Source: Ruminococcus flavefaciens
Lineage (GTDB): Bacteria; Bacillota_A; Clostridia; Oscillospirales; Ruminococcaceae
NCBI GenBank assembly: GCA_004556875.1
Contig: SFFP01000116.1
Location: forward strand, 1-6,276
Length of the DNA stretch: 6,276 bases
Direction of reading: 5' to 3'
Shown: positions 1 to 5,022 of the stretch, in pieces
How positions within the stretch are numbered: position 1 is the first letter of the stretch
How the letters are laid out: each line of letters opens with the position of its first letter
Made by a program: the position numbers and the translations under genes
The notes under the pieces: generated by a model
Databases searched by the model: none
What the model was told of the DNA's origin: nothing
What the model saw: the letters and a program-made list of their open reading frames with translations, nothing else

Positions 1-1047
1 TATCAGGGCTTTGTTTTAAGATTGAATAGGATCGGTACAAACGGTCGCCCTTCTTCGGCACAGCAGATCAATGGTGAGCCGAGTGTGACCTTCTCAGACG
101 ACAGTTTGTTATGGGTCAATGATAATGCACCGTTTATTGCTTCACCGGTTAAAGAAGTCAGTGTGTCTGAGATCAACTCGAATGGATCGGTCACGGTTCA
201 GGAAACTTACAGAATTGAGTTTAAAGCAGATGATGACGTAATCGCAAAGGAATTTCCGTCACGGTCAACAAATGACGACAATAGCTGTATACATATTTCT
301 GTATCTTCCAATCTTGCATATAATGACAATTCAAAGGTTGCTTACAGTTCTAAGGGTAATTCGGTCACAAATGAATCAATCGGTTATTATATGTCATTGA
401 CACAGGAAGCAGCACTTGATATTGAAGCGGTAAGTCAGCTTGACCAGTATGATAAGTATGGTCTGCAAAGCGGTAATACAAGCACGCTCGGCATCAATGA
501 AAAATACCTTGAAGAGAATGTAGATGCTGAGACGATTCAAGCGGACATTAGATTTGATCTGTCACGTTATCCTAATATCAATGCTGCCAACAAAGTCGTT
601 TTCAGTATTGGCCTTGAACAAAAACAAGATTCGGAAACGAATGTAAACGGTGTTTATAAATCGGTCGATTTGAATTATTACTTGAATAATGTAATGCTGC
701 TCGATGATTCGGGAAGTACAGAAATTGGTGAGTTTACATCAGGTAATAATAACACACTTACGTTTACAAAAGATAACAACGGCAACTGGACAGCTGAATT
801 CGGCGATAAAACAGTCGAGCTTGATTATTATCCGGATATGAAAATGTTTACTGCGGTCTTGATGTTTGATGTAAAAACAGGAGATGAATTAAAAAAGATA
901 AACGGATATCTGTTTTCAAACTATAAGATAACATTAAATGCACAGCTTTATACAGGCGATGATTTATTTGCCGAAAAATCCTATGCATATGACACTCTTG
1001 TGTATACAAACGCCAAGATCAATGCCGAATTTGTAAATGCAAGCTAA
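1..1047 (+). CDS. C-terminal part of a large, probably surface or secreted beta-rich protein (5' end outside window)
   Basis: The frame is open from the first base and stops at TAA 1045-1047, giving about 348 residues. A TTG at 22 exists, but it has no ribosome binding site and the codons before it are also open, so this is almost certainly the tail of a longer gene. The product is rich in Asn, Asp, Ser and Thr with alternating polar and hydrophobic residues, which suggests beta-sandwich repeats of an extracellular protein. Cysteine is almost absent (one residue). There is no LPxTG motif and no C-terminal membrane segment; it ends in the residues EFVNAS. I do not recognise a named family. Codon use is AT-rich at third positions, unlike the GC-richer genes from 1338 on, so it probably belongs to a different genetic unit. 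A strong terminator follows 28 nt after the stop. A non-secreted phage or element structural protein cannot be excluded. Confidence 0.75.
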   Translation, partial: YQGFVLRLNRIGTNGRPSSAQQINGEPSVTFSDDSLLWVNDNAPFIASPVKEVSVSEINSNGSVTVQETYRIEFKADDDVIAKEFPSRSTNDDNSCIHISVSSNLAYNDNSKVAYSSKGNSVTNESIGYYMSLTQEAALDIEAVSQLDQYDKYGLQSGNTSTLGINEKYLEENVDAETIQADIRFDLSRYPNINAANKVVFSIGLEQKQDSETNVNGVYKSVDLNYYLNNVMLLDDSGSTEIGEFTSGNNNTLTFTKDNNGNWTAEFGDKTVELDYYPDMKMFTAVLMFDVKTGDELKKINGYLFSNYKITLNAQLYTGDDLFAEKSYAYDTLVYTNAKINAEFVNAS

Positions 1048-1074
1048 AGAACAATAATTATTATCACATTAACT

Positions 1075-1109
1075 ATGAGATACAGAGAAAATCTGTATCT
1101 CATTTTTTT
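1075..1109 (+). terminator. Rho-independent terminator of the upstream gene
   Basis: A perfect 12-bp inverted repeat (ATGAGATACAGA at 1075-1086 and TCTGTATCTCAT at 1092-1103) encloses a 5-nt loop GAAAA and runs directly into a T tract at 1103-1109. It lies 28 nt after the stop codon of the left-hand gene. It should isolate that gene from the parM promoter region that follows. On the minus strand the hairpin is not followed by a comparable T tract, although an A/T-rich stretch lies there. Confidence 0.92.
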
Positions 1110-1112
1110 CTG

Positions 1113-1152
1113 TTGCACCAATAGCATACTGTTCCTGTGTGTATAATATGAT
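1113..1152 (+). promoter_or_regulatory. Candidate promoter for the parM-parR operon
   Basis: A perfect -10 hexamer TATAAT lies at 1142-1147, preceded by TGTG, a Gram-positive type -16 element set one base too close. The best -35-like hexamer is TTGCAC at 1113-1118, but its 23-bp spacing is too long. The -10 element is therefore the main support. It sits between the terminator of the previous gene and the iteron array, which is where an autoregulated partition promoter would be expected. Transcription would start near 1154 and place the iterons in the leader. Confidence 0.45.
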
Positions 1153-1178
1153 AAGCGAATAGACCTAATCACAGATTA

Positions 1179-1243
1179 CTGACAAAATTGACAGAATTGA
1201 CAACCCTATTTTGTCAGGTTCTTGTCAGTTTCTTGTCAACCCA
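1179..1243. repeat. parC: Two-sided iteron array, candidate parC centromere and operator
   Basis: Three TGACA motifs (1180-1184, 1189-1193, 1198-1202) are spaced exactly 9 bp apart. They are followed by three copies of the reverse complement in TTGTCA (1211-1216, 1222-1227, 1233-1238) spaced exactly 11 bp apart. The second set forms near-identical 11-bp units TTGTCAGGTTC and TTGTCAGTTTC. Longer dyads connect the halves: CTGACAAAA at 1179-1187 with TTTTGTCAG at 1209-1217, and TGACAA at 1198-1203 with TTGTCA at 1211-1216. Actin-type (type II) partition loci carry their centromere as short iterons next to parM, bound by ParR, which also represses the operon. The position upstream of the ParM gene fits that role. 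The binding protein is inferred. Confidence 0.7.
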
Positions 1244-1300
1244 CTGGGAGTCGATCTGTGCTAAACTGAAATCACAGCAGAAGGACAGCACACCGCTATC

Positions 1301-1330
1301 CCGAAAGCTGAATACAAATATTTCGGAGGT
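1301..1330 (+). promoter_or_regulatory. parM ribosome binding site with possible masking hairpin
   Basis: GGAGG at 1325-1329 lies 8 nt before the TTG at 1338 and decides the parM start. CCGAAA at 1301-1306 can pair with TTTCGG at 1321-1326, so the right arm overlaps the first two G residues of the Shine-Dalgarno sequence. The stem is only 6 bp with a 14-nt loop. Sequestration is therefore possible but not compelling, and the hairpin part is weaker than the ribosome-binding-site part. Confidence 0.55.
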
Positions 1331-1337
1331 ACAGATA

Positions 1338-2258
1338 TTGAAACACTACAATGACTTCCTGATCGTGGGCATCGACCACGGCTACGGGAATATCAAGACC
1401 GCCAACACGGTCACACCCACAGGCATCACCAAGCTCGATGCCGCACCGACCTTTACAAAGAACACCCTTTTCTTTGAGGGGAGCTACTATCAGATCGGTG
1501 AGGGACACAAGGAATATCTTGCCAATAAGTGGCAGGACGAGGACAACTACCTGTTTACGCTTATGGGCATTGCTCGTGAACTGAACCGTGAGGGCATCAC
1601 ATCGGCTAAGGTCTATCTTGCCGTGGGACTGCCGATCACATGGGTGGGCAGGCAGCGTGAGAGCTTCCGGCAGTATATGCTCCAGAGGGAGAGCGTGGAC
1701 TTCAAGTATGAGGACAAACTCTACTCCGTCCGCATCATCGGGTGCTATGTGTATCCGCAGGGCTATGCCGCCGTGGTGGAAAAGCTGAACGAGATGACAG
1801 GTCTGAGCATGATCGCTGATATCGGCAACGGAACGGTCAACATCATTTTCGTGAGCAACAAACGTGTAATCAACACCAAGACTTACACTGAGAAAATGGG
1901 TGTGAACCAGTGCGTCAAGGCAGCGTCCAACGCAATGATGAACAAACTCGGTGTGACCGTAGACGAGACCATTATCCAGTCGATGATCCGTTACGGCAAG
2001 GCAGACATTGACTGCGAATATGCTGAGGTACTCCGTCAGGCGATTGCTGAGTACGCCGAGGATATTTTCGCTCTGCTACGCAAGTATGAGTATGACCCCA
2101 AGATGATGCGCCTTTACATCACTGGCGGTGGCGGAAAGCTGATAGAGAATTTCGGGAGCTATGATAAGAATAGGGTTACTATCATCGGGGACATTTGTGC
2201 TTCTGCTAAAGGCTATGAGTTTTTTGCCACGGCACAACTCAGGAAGGAGGGCAAGTGA
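1338..2258 (+). CDS. parM: ParM/StbA-family actin-like partition ATPase
   Basis: This 306-residue protein is the filament-forming motor of a type II plasmid or element segregation system; ATP-driven polymers push ParR-bound DNA copies apart in the cytoplasm. The actin-fold signatures are visible. Phosphate loop 1 is D13-H-G-Y-G-N-I-K20, the phosphate 2 motif is D161-I-G-N-G-T, and the adenosine motif is I261-T-G-G-G-G-K267. The length is close to the roughly 320 residues usual for ParM. The frame is open upstream to a TTG at 1188, but that stretch runs through the iterons and has no good ribosome binding site. TTG 1338, 8 nt after GGAGG, puts the first beta strand (FLIVGIDHGYG) near the N terminus as expected. 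The parR-like gene begins 1 nt after its stop, so the two are co-translated. Other ParM relatives (Alp-type actins) are equally possible subfamilies. Confidence 0.9.
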   Translation: MKHYNDFLIVGIDHGYGNIKTANTVTPTGITKLDAAPTFTKNTLFFEGSYYQIGEGHKEYLANKWQDEDNYLFTLMGIARELNREGITSAKVYLAVGLPITWVGRQRESFRQYMLQRESVDFKYEDKLYSVRIIGCYVYPQGYAAVVEKLNEMTGLSMIADIGNGTVNIIFVSNKRVINTKTYTEKMGVNQCVKAASNAMMNKLGVTVDETIIQSMIRYGKADIDCEYAEVLRQAIAEYAEDIFALLRKYEYDPKMMRLYITGGGGKLIENFGSYDKNRVTIIGDICASAKGYEFFATAQLRKEGK

Positions 2259-2259
2259 T

Positions 2260-2721
2260 ATGAGCAAGGTTCTGACTACCTGCTTCCGCTTTAATATGGA
2301 TAATCCCGAACACGCCAAAGCCTGGGACTATCTCCATAACTATGACAAGGACAAGATCAAGTCCACCAATGTGGCGGCGATCACAGCGGTCAATGACTAC
2401 TTTGACCGTATGGGGAAACTTGCCGATGATCCCTATTTCGAGACCAGACAGCGTGAGGAGCGTTTCGTGGAGCAGATCGTTTCGGAAGTGGGCAAGGCTT
2501 TTATTGCCGAAATGCCGAAGTTTCTCGCAAGCCTGATGCTGAGGCTGAACAGCAGTTACCCTGTACAGTTCAATGAGATTCGAGCTGTTCCCATGGGGAC
2601 AATGTACGGCAGAGGATATGCCGTGAGCGGCAATCCGAGCGCCACAGAGGGCTTTGAGAACGCTGACAACAGCGAAAATGACGATTATTCGGGTATTGAT
2701 TTCGATTTTATCGGCGGCTGA
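2260..2721 (+). CDS. ParR-like DNA-binding adaptor of the partition system
   Basis: This 153-residue protein starts at ATG 2260, one base after the parM stop, with AGGAGG at 2245-2250 inside the parM 3' end. The N terminus (TTCFRFNMDNPEHAKAWDYL) has a short beta strand followed by a helix, the arrangement of ribbon-helix-helix ParR proteins, whose strand pairs in a dimer and contacts iteron DNA. The middle is helical (about residues 30-105). The last 20 or so residues are acidic and disordered-looking and end in the residues GIDFDFIGG. ParR of plasmid R1 contacts ParM through its C-terminal tail, so this tail is a candidate ParM-binding peptide. ParR proteins diverge strongly, so the call rests on position, size and the N-terminal pattern more than on clear sequence identity. 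It would bind the array at 1179-1243. Confidence 0.65.
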   Translation: MSKVLTTCFRFNMDNPEHAKAWDYLHNYDKDKIKSTNVAAITAVNDYFDRMGKLADDPYFETRQREERFVEQIVSEVGKAFIAEMPKFLASLMLRLNSSYPVQFNEIRAVPMGTMYGRGYAVSGNPSATEGFENADNSENDDYSGIDFDFIGG

Positions 2722-2738
2722 TACTGCTTGAAACAGCT

Positions 2739-2767
2739 TTGCCACTGTTCATATAGCGGAGTATTAC
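2739..2767 (+). promoter_or_regulatory. Weak candidate promoter for the mob genes
   Basis: TTGCCA at 2739-2744 (5 of 6 consensus) is followed after exactly 17 bp by TATTAC at 2762-2767 (4 of 6). It lies just after the parR stop. No clear terminator separates parR from mobC, so read-through from the par promoter is also possible. The match is modest and could be chance. Confidence 0.3.
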
Positions 2768-2852
2768 AGCAACAGTAACTAATCAATAACATGGGAATAA
2801 TCGGAGATATAACGCAAAAATACCCGATAGCATTTTATGCGAAAAAGAAAGC

Positions 2853-2879
2853 CTGCAAATATCAGAAAGGAATTTGCAG
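2853..2879. repeat. Inverted repeat in the par-mob intergenic region
   Basis: CTGCAAAT (2853-2860) and ATTTGCAG (2872-2879) form a perfect 8-bp inverted repeat around an 11-nt centre. It lies about 100 bp from the predicted nick site, on the side that would enter the recipient first. It could be an accessory protein-binding site of the oriT or a single-strand hairpin. Read on the minus strand it is followed by a T-rich run (GCTTTCTTTTT), which would also suit a weak terminator, but no minus-strand gene lies upstream of it. Confidence 0.45.
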
Positions 2880-2973
2880 ACTTGAACGCAATCGGCGGAG
2901 CGAATTGCTTATGAAAAAACGGCTTATCGCCGTGATGTCTTCTAATAACAAGACCGTGACTCGTCTGGTTGCG

Positions 2974-3008
2974 CCGGGCAGGTAGCACCGATGTAGTGAC
3001 ACATCGGT
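2974..3008 (-). other. oriT: Origin of transfer core: RP4-type nic site and adjacent hairpin
   Basis: Read on the minus strand, a perfect 8-bp inverted repeat (arms ACCGATGT and ACATCGGT, plus coordinates 2987-2994 and 3001-3008, 6-nt loop) is followed by GCTACCTG and then CCCGG. The RP4 (IncP) nick region, as I recall it, reads CTATCCTG/CCCGG, also about 8 nt beyond an inverted-repeat arm. By that analogy the relaxase cuts the minus strand between 2979 and 2978. The site lies directly upstream of the mobC and MOBP relaxase genes, the usual place for an oriT. The hairpin and the core sequence are seen directly; the exact nick position is inferred. Confidence 0.8.
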
Positions 3009-3019
3009 CTCCCTGCTCA

Positions 3020-3047
3020 GAGACTTTCCCCCTCCGAGACCTTCCCC
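3020..3047. repeat. Direct repeats flanking oriT, candidate MobC-binding sites
   Basis: GAGACTTTCCCC (3020-3031) and GAGACCTTCCCC (3036-3047) match at 11 of 12 positions with a 16-bp period. They sit between the nic hairpin and mobC. Short direct repeats beside nic commonly bind the relaxosome accessory protein, here most simply MobC. The binding assignment is inference. Confidence 0.6.
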
Positions 3048-3049
3048 TG

Positions 3050-3085
3050 GTGCCACCTACGGATGGCACGGCCGCCAACAGCGGC
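3050..3085. repeat. Two further hairpins in the mobC leader
   Basis: GTGCCA (3050-3055) pairs with TGGCAC (3064-3069), extended by CC/GG with one bulged A and a 3-nt loop. GCCGC (3071-3075) pairs with GCGGC (3081-3085) around CAACA, ending 2 nt before the mobC ribosome binding site (AAAGGAG at 3088-3094). They may belong to the oriT architecture or fold in the mRNA leader and affect mobC translation. Confidence 0.5.
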
Positions 3086-3099
3086 AGAAAGGAGCGACT

Positions 3100-3444
3100 A
3101 TGCCAAATCGAAGGCGCTATCACTCGATCAGTTTGAAACTGACTGACGAGGAGTTTCAGCTTTGGAATACCAAGCATGAAGCAAGTGGTCTGAGCAAGAC
3201 CGATTATCTGATGCAGGCTATCCGTAACAGCGAAGTCCGCATTTACACCGTGGCAGATGACATTGCACCGCTTATACACGAGATTCGCAAGATCGGCACG
3301 AACCTCAATCAGCTTGCCTACTACTCCAACATCGGACAGGACAGCAAGGTAAGAGCCGAGATCGGGGCTATCCGAATTACCAATGAAGCTGTCATGAAGC
3401 GGATACTTGCATTTCTGGATGATCCGAAATTTAAGGTGAAATAA
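3100..3444 (+). CDS. mobC: MobC-family relaxosome accessory protein
   Basis: This 114-residue protein is a relaxosome component that binds DNA beside nic and helps the relaxase open and nick oriT. The N terminus is basic (RRRYHSISLKLTDEEF, residues 4-19). It is followed by a helix and the G30-L-S-K-T-D-Y-L turn, the pattern of a ribbon-helix-helix DNA-binding domain. The family hallmark I62-R-K-I-G-T-N-L-N-Q-L follows, matching the MobC motif in which a Gly and NLNQ are conserved. The length fits the family (about 100-130 residues). ATG 3100 has AAAGGAG 5 nt upstream. Its stop overlaps the relaxase start (TAATG), so the two are translationally coupled. The oriT and repeat region lie directly upstream, suggesting both its binding site and possible autoregulation. 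Confidence 0.92.
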   Translation: MPNRRRYHSISLKLTDEEFQLWNTKHEASGLSKTDYLMQAIRNSEVRIYTVADDIAPLIHEIRKIGTNLNQLAYYSNIGQDSKVRAEIGAIRITNEAVMKRILAFLDDPKFKVK

Positions 3445-4664
3445 TGTTCGGGAATGTCAACGTGGATTACAAGCCCTGCAAATCTCAGATACAGCTTGAC
3501 CGCGCTTCACGGTATATGCTGGGCGAGCTGCCCGAACAGCAGCAGGCAGGTGTCATAAAAACTGCACCGCATTTGTGTTGGGAGATGAACTGCGACCGCA
3601 ACATTTATTCCTGCGACATACTCACCACACGAAAGTTGTTCGGCAAGCGTGATAACAAGCGGACGAACCTTGCATTCAAGATGTCGCTGTCGTTCTCACC
3701 CGATGATAATGATAAGCTGACTTATGAGGAGGTTTTCAATATCGCAAAGGAGTTCGCCGAGAAGTTTTTTGACGGCTATCAGGTCATGTTCGCAGTCCAT
3801 ACCGACAAACCGCACAAGCACGTCCATTTTCTTGTGGGCAACTGCCACATCGAGACAGGCAAGGCATACCGCCGCAGTCAGAAGGACTTGCAGACCATGT
3901 GCGAGTTTTTCGGGGAACAGTGCATGAAGCGAAGTCTTACCAACTCCGTTCGCAGGGATTATTATAACGATTCGCCCGAACGTGACAAGGAGACATTTGC
4001 CGAAAAGCAGATGAAAGCCAAAGGCAAGGAAACATTCAAAGATGAACTTCGGGAGGTCATTCGTATCGAATGTGCAGACCCGAACAACAAAACCTTAGAA
4101 GATGTAGTAGCTGCCCTGATGAAGCATTATCATGTGGAATGCCGTGTCAAGGGCAACACCATATCCTACCGTCACCCGAACTATACCGACAAAAGCGGTA
4201 AACTTGTCTCGGTCAGGGGCAGTAAGCTGGGTGATAAGTACACAGTGAAAGGAATCAACTATGAGCTTGGAAAGATTTTGCGAGGACGTGAAGCCGACAG
4301 AGCCGAAACCCTCACAGCAAGAACCGTTATCACCGATGTCGGAGCAGAAACCGCAGGGCGAAAAGACATTCTACTTCACACGGGAGAAGATGAAAAAAGA
4401 AGCGGAGCGTATCCGCAGGGAGTACGAGCAGTCACGCAAGGCACAGAGACAGGAGGTACGACCAATGGAAACCAAGAAACAGACGGCACCTTTGCCGGAA
4501 CTGGACGCTATCGAAACGAGAGTTCGGGAAATGGCGGAGGAGATCGGAGTATCCTCGGTGGACGCTCAGAGGGACGAGAGGGTTCTCCTTCTGGTGACGG
4601 CAACGCTAAAAATGTGCCAACTTTTGAAGAACTATTCGACAGCTATAAACAGCGAAATACATAG
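3444..4664 (+). CDS. MOBP-type relaxase (mobilization nuclease)
   Basis: This 406-residue protein cuts one strand at oriT, stays covalently bound to the 5' end and leads it into the recipient. The relaxase domain occupies about residues 15-280. The metal-binding histidine motif is H119-T-D-K-P-H-K-H-V-H-F129, as in the relaxase/mobilization nuclease family. Y24 in SRYMLG is the best candidate for the catalytic tyrosine by position. ATG 3444 overlaps the mobC stop, with a weak AAGGTG site upstream, so coupling is likely. From about residue 273 the sequence becomes a low-complexity Gly/Thr/Arg/Ser-rich tail ending in FEELFDSYKQRNT. This tail is overlapped in the +1 frame by the next gene, and third-position GC falls to about 40 percent there (27 of 68 codons at 4260-4463), against 63 percent in the first 40 codons. 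The nuclease assignment is firm; whether the tail is functional is open. Confidence 0.93.
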   Translation: MFGNVNVDYKPCKSQIQLDRASRYMLGELPEQQQAGVIKTAPHLCWEMNCDRNIYSCDILTTRKLFGKRDNKRTNLAFKMSLSFSPDDNDKLTYEEVFNIAKEFAEKFFDGYQVMFAVHTDKPHKHVHFLVGNCHIETGKAYRRSQKDLQTMCEFFGEQCMKRSLTNSVRRDYYNDSPERDKETFAEKQMKAKGKETFKDELREVIRIECADPNNKTLEDVVAALMKHYHVECRVKGNTISYRHPNYTDKSGKLVSVRGSKLGDKYTVKGINYELGKILRGREADRAETLTARTVITDVGAETAGRKDILLHTGEDEKRSGAYPQGVRAVTQGTETGGTTNGNQETDGTFAGTGRYRNESSGNGGGDRSILGGRSEGREGSPSGDGNAKNVPTFEELFDSYKQRNT

Positions 4665-5022
4665 GTTGTTCGAACATCAGATGCAGAACCTGAGCCTGCA
4701 AGAGCAGTACGCAAAAAGCGTCAGGACAGAGGTCGCTGACAGTGTTTACAGCATCTATCATCAGGTCAAGGCGCAGGAGAAAGAAGCCATCAACGAGTTG
4801 ATGCAGTATGTGCAGGCAAACAGCGATCAAATGGAGAAGGATATTACCGCCTGTGCAGGCAAAGTAAAATCTGCGACCGAAGCCGCCGAAAAAGCATCAA
4901 TTCAGATCAGCAAGTCGGTGAAGCGTTTCTGCACCGTCAGAACGATTGGCGATCTTCTGTACTATGCCGCACCTGTTGCTGTGGTGATAGATGTACTGCT
5001 GAGGTTATTTGATTTTATCTGA
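4261..5022 (+). CDS. Coiled-coil protein with C-terminal membrane segment, overlapping the relaxase gene; possible MobB-like factor
   Basis: The frame opens after a TGA at 4246-4248. ATG 4261 has AAAGGA 7 nt upstream and gives 253 residues. A second start, ATG 4465, sits 7 nt after a perfect AGGAGGT and would give 185 residues. The N-terminal 68 residues are Pro/Lys/Glu-rich with a charged helix (TREKMKKEAERIRREY). Residues about 80-225 look like a long helical or coiled-coil region. A hydrophobic segment near 231-250 (LLYYAAPVAVVIDVLLRLF) resembles a single membrane anchor. About 404 nt lie inside the relaxase 3' end in a different frame. RSF1010 MobB is likewise encoded within mobA, has a membrane segment and stabilises the relaxosome. 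That analogy supports a transfer role, but I see no sequence match to MobB. Third-position GC in the overlap is 65 percent (44 of 68), typical of the neighbours, so the frame looks genuinely coding. Confidence 0.8.
   Translation: MSLERFCEDVKPTEPKPSQQEPLSPMSEQKPQGEKTFYFTREKMKKEAERIRREYEQSRKAQRQEVRPMETKKQTAPLPELDAIETRVREMAEEIGVSSVDAQRDERVLLLVTATLKMCQLLKNYSTAINSEIHRLFEHQMQNLSLQEQYAKSVRTEVADSVYSIYHQVKAQEKEAINELMQYVQANSDQMEKDITACAGKVKSATEAAEKASIQISKSVKRFCTVRTIGDLLYYAAPVAVVIDVLLRLFDFI
4451..4467 (+). promoter_or_regulatory. Strong internal ribosome binding site and second start
   Basis: AGGAGGT (4451-4457), 7 nt and ATG (4465-4467) make the best Shine-Dalgarno/start pair of the module. It falls inside the relaxase reading frame and in frame with the gene that begins at 4261. 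It could be the only true start of that gene (METKKQ N terminus), or give a short second form lacking the 68-residue charged N-terminal part. Confidence 0.65.

Larger units (their letters stand above)
1113..5022 (+). mobile_element. Partition and mobilization module of a plasmid or integrative element (limits unknown)
   Basis: The iteron array, parM, the parR-like gene, oriT, mobC, the relaxase and the overlapping membrane protein lie in one direction with short or overlapping junctions. They share GC-rich third positions, in contrast to the AT-rich gene on the left and the opposing gene on the right. Together these are the maintenance and DNA-processing parts of a transferable element. No integrase, replication initiator, coupling protein or type IV secretion gene is in view, and I found no flanking direct repeats. 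The ends given are those of the visible module, not of the element. Confidence 0.65.

Noticed and set aside
22..24. TTG start for the left-hand gene
   Set aside because: The frame is open to the window edge and no Shine-Dalgarno sequence precedes the TTG, so the gene begins outside.
1188..1202. TTGACA hexamers in the iterons as -35 boxes
   Set aside because: No acceptable -10 sequence lies 16-18 bp downstream of either copy; they fit better as iteron cores.
1179..1243. CRISPR array
   Set aside because: Repeat units are 5-6 bp cores at 9-11 bp spacing in both orientations, far too short for CRISPR repeats and spacers.
1188..1337. 150-nt N-terminal extension of parM from TTG 1188
   Set aside because: It runs through the iteron array, lacks a ribosome binding site, and would place 50 unrelated residues before the first actin-fold strand. 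TTG 1338 has GGAGG at the right distance.
2161..2259. Longer start for the parR-like gene inside parM
   Set aside because: The added residues are parM sequence in another frame. ATG 2260 follows AGGAGG and sits one base after the parM stop.
2239..2745. 168-residue minus-strand open frame opposite the parR-like gene
   Set aside because: It mirrors the coding strand, has no visible ribosome binding site, and the plus frame has better start signals and operon logic.
2853..2879. Minus-strand terminator
   Set aside because: The T run on the minus strand is broken and no minus-strand gene lies upstream to be terminated; kept only as an inverted repeat.
2791..2985. 64-residue plus-strand frame in the oriT leader
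   Set aside because: ATG 2791 has no ribosome binding site and the product is basic and featureless. Only the last 24 codons have any start signal, noted separately as a finding.
2779..3279. 166-residue minus-strand open frame across oriT and mobC
   Set aside because: It covers the oriT repeats and the antisense of mobC; the sequence looks like a chance opening with no recognisable domain.
1048..5022. Attachment sites, insertion-sequence ends or tRNA genes
   Set aside because: I looked for matching direct or inverted repeats at the module edges and for tRNA-like cloverleaf sequence and found none I could support by eye.
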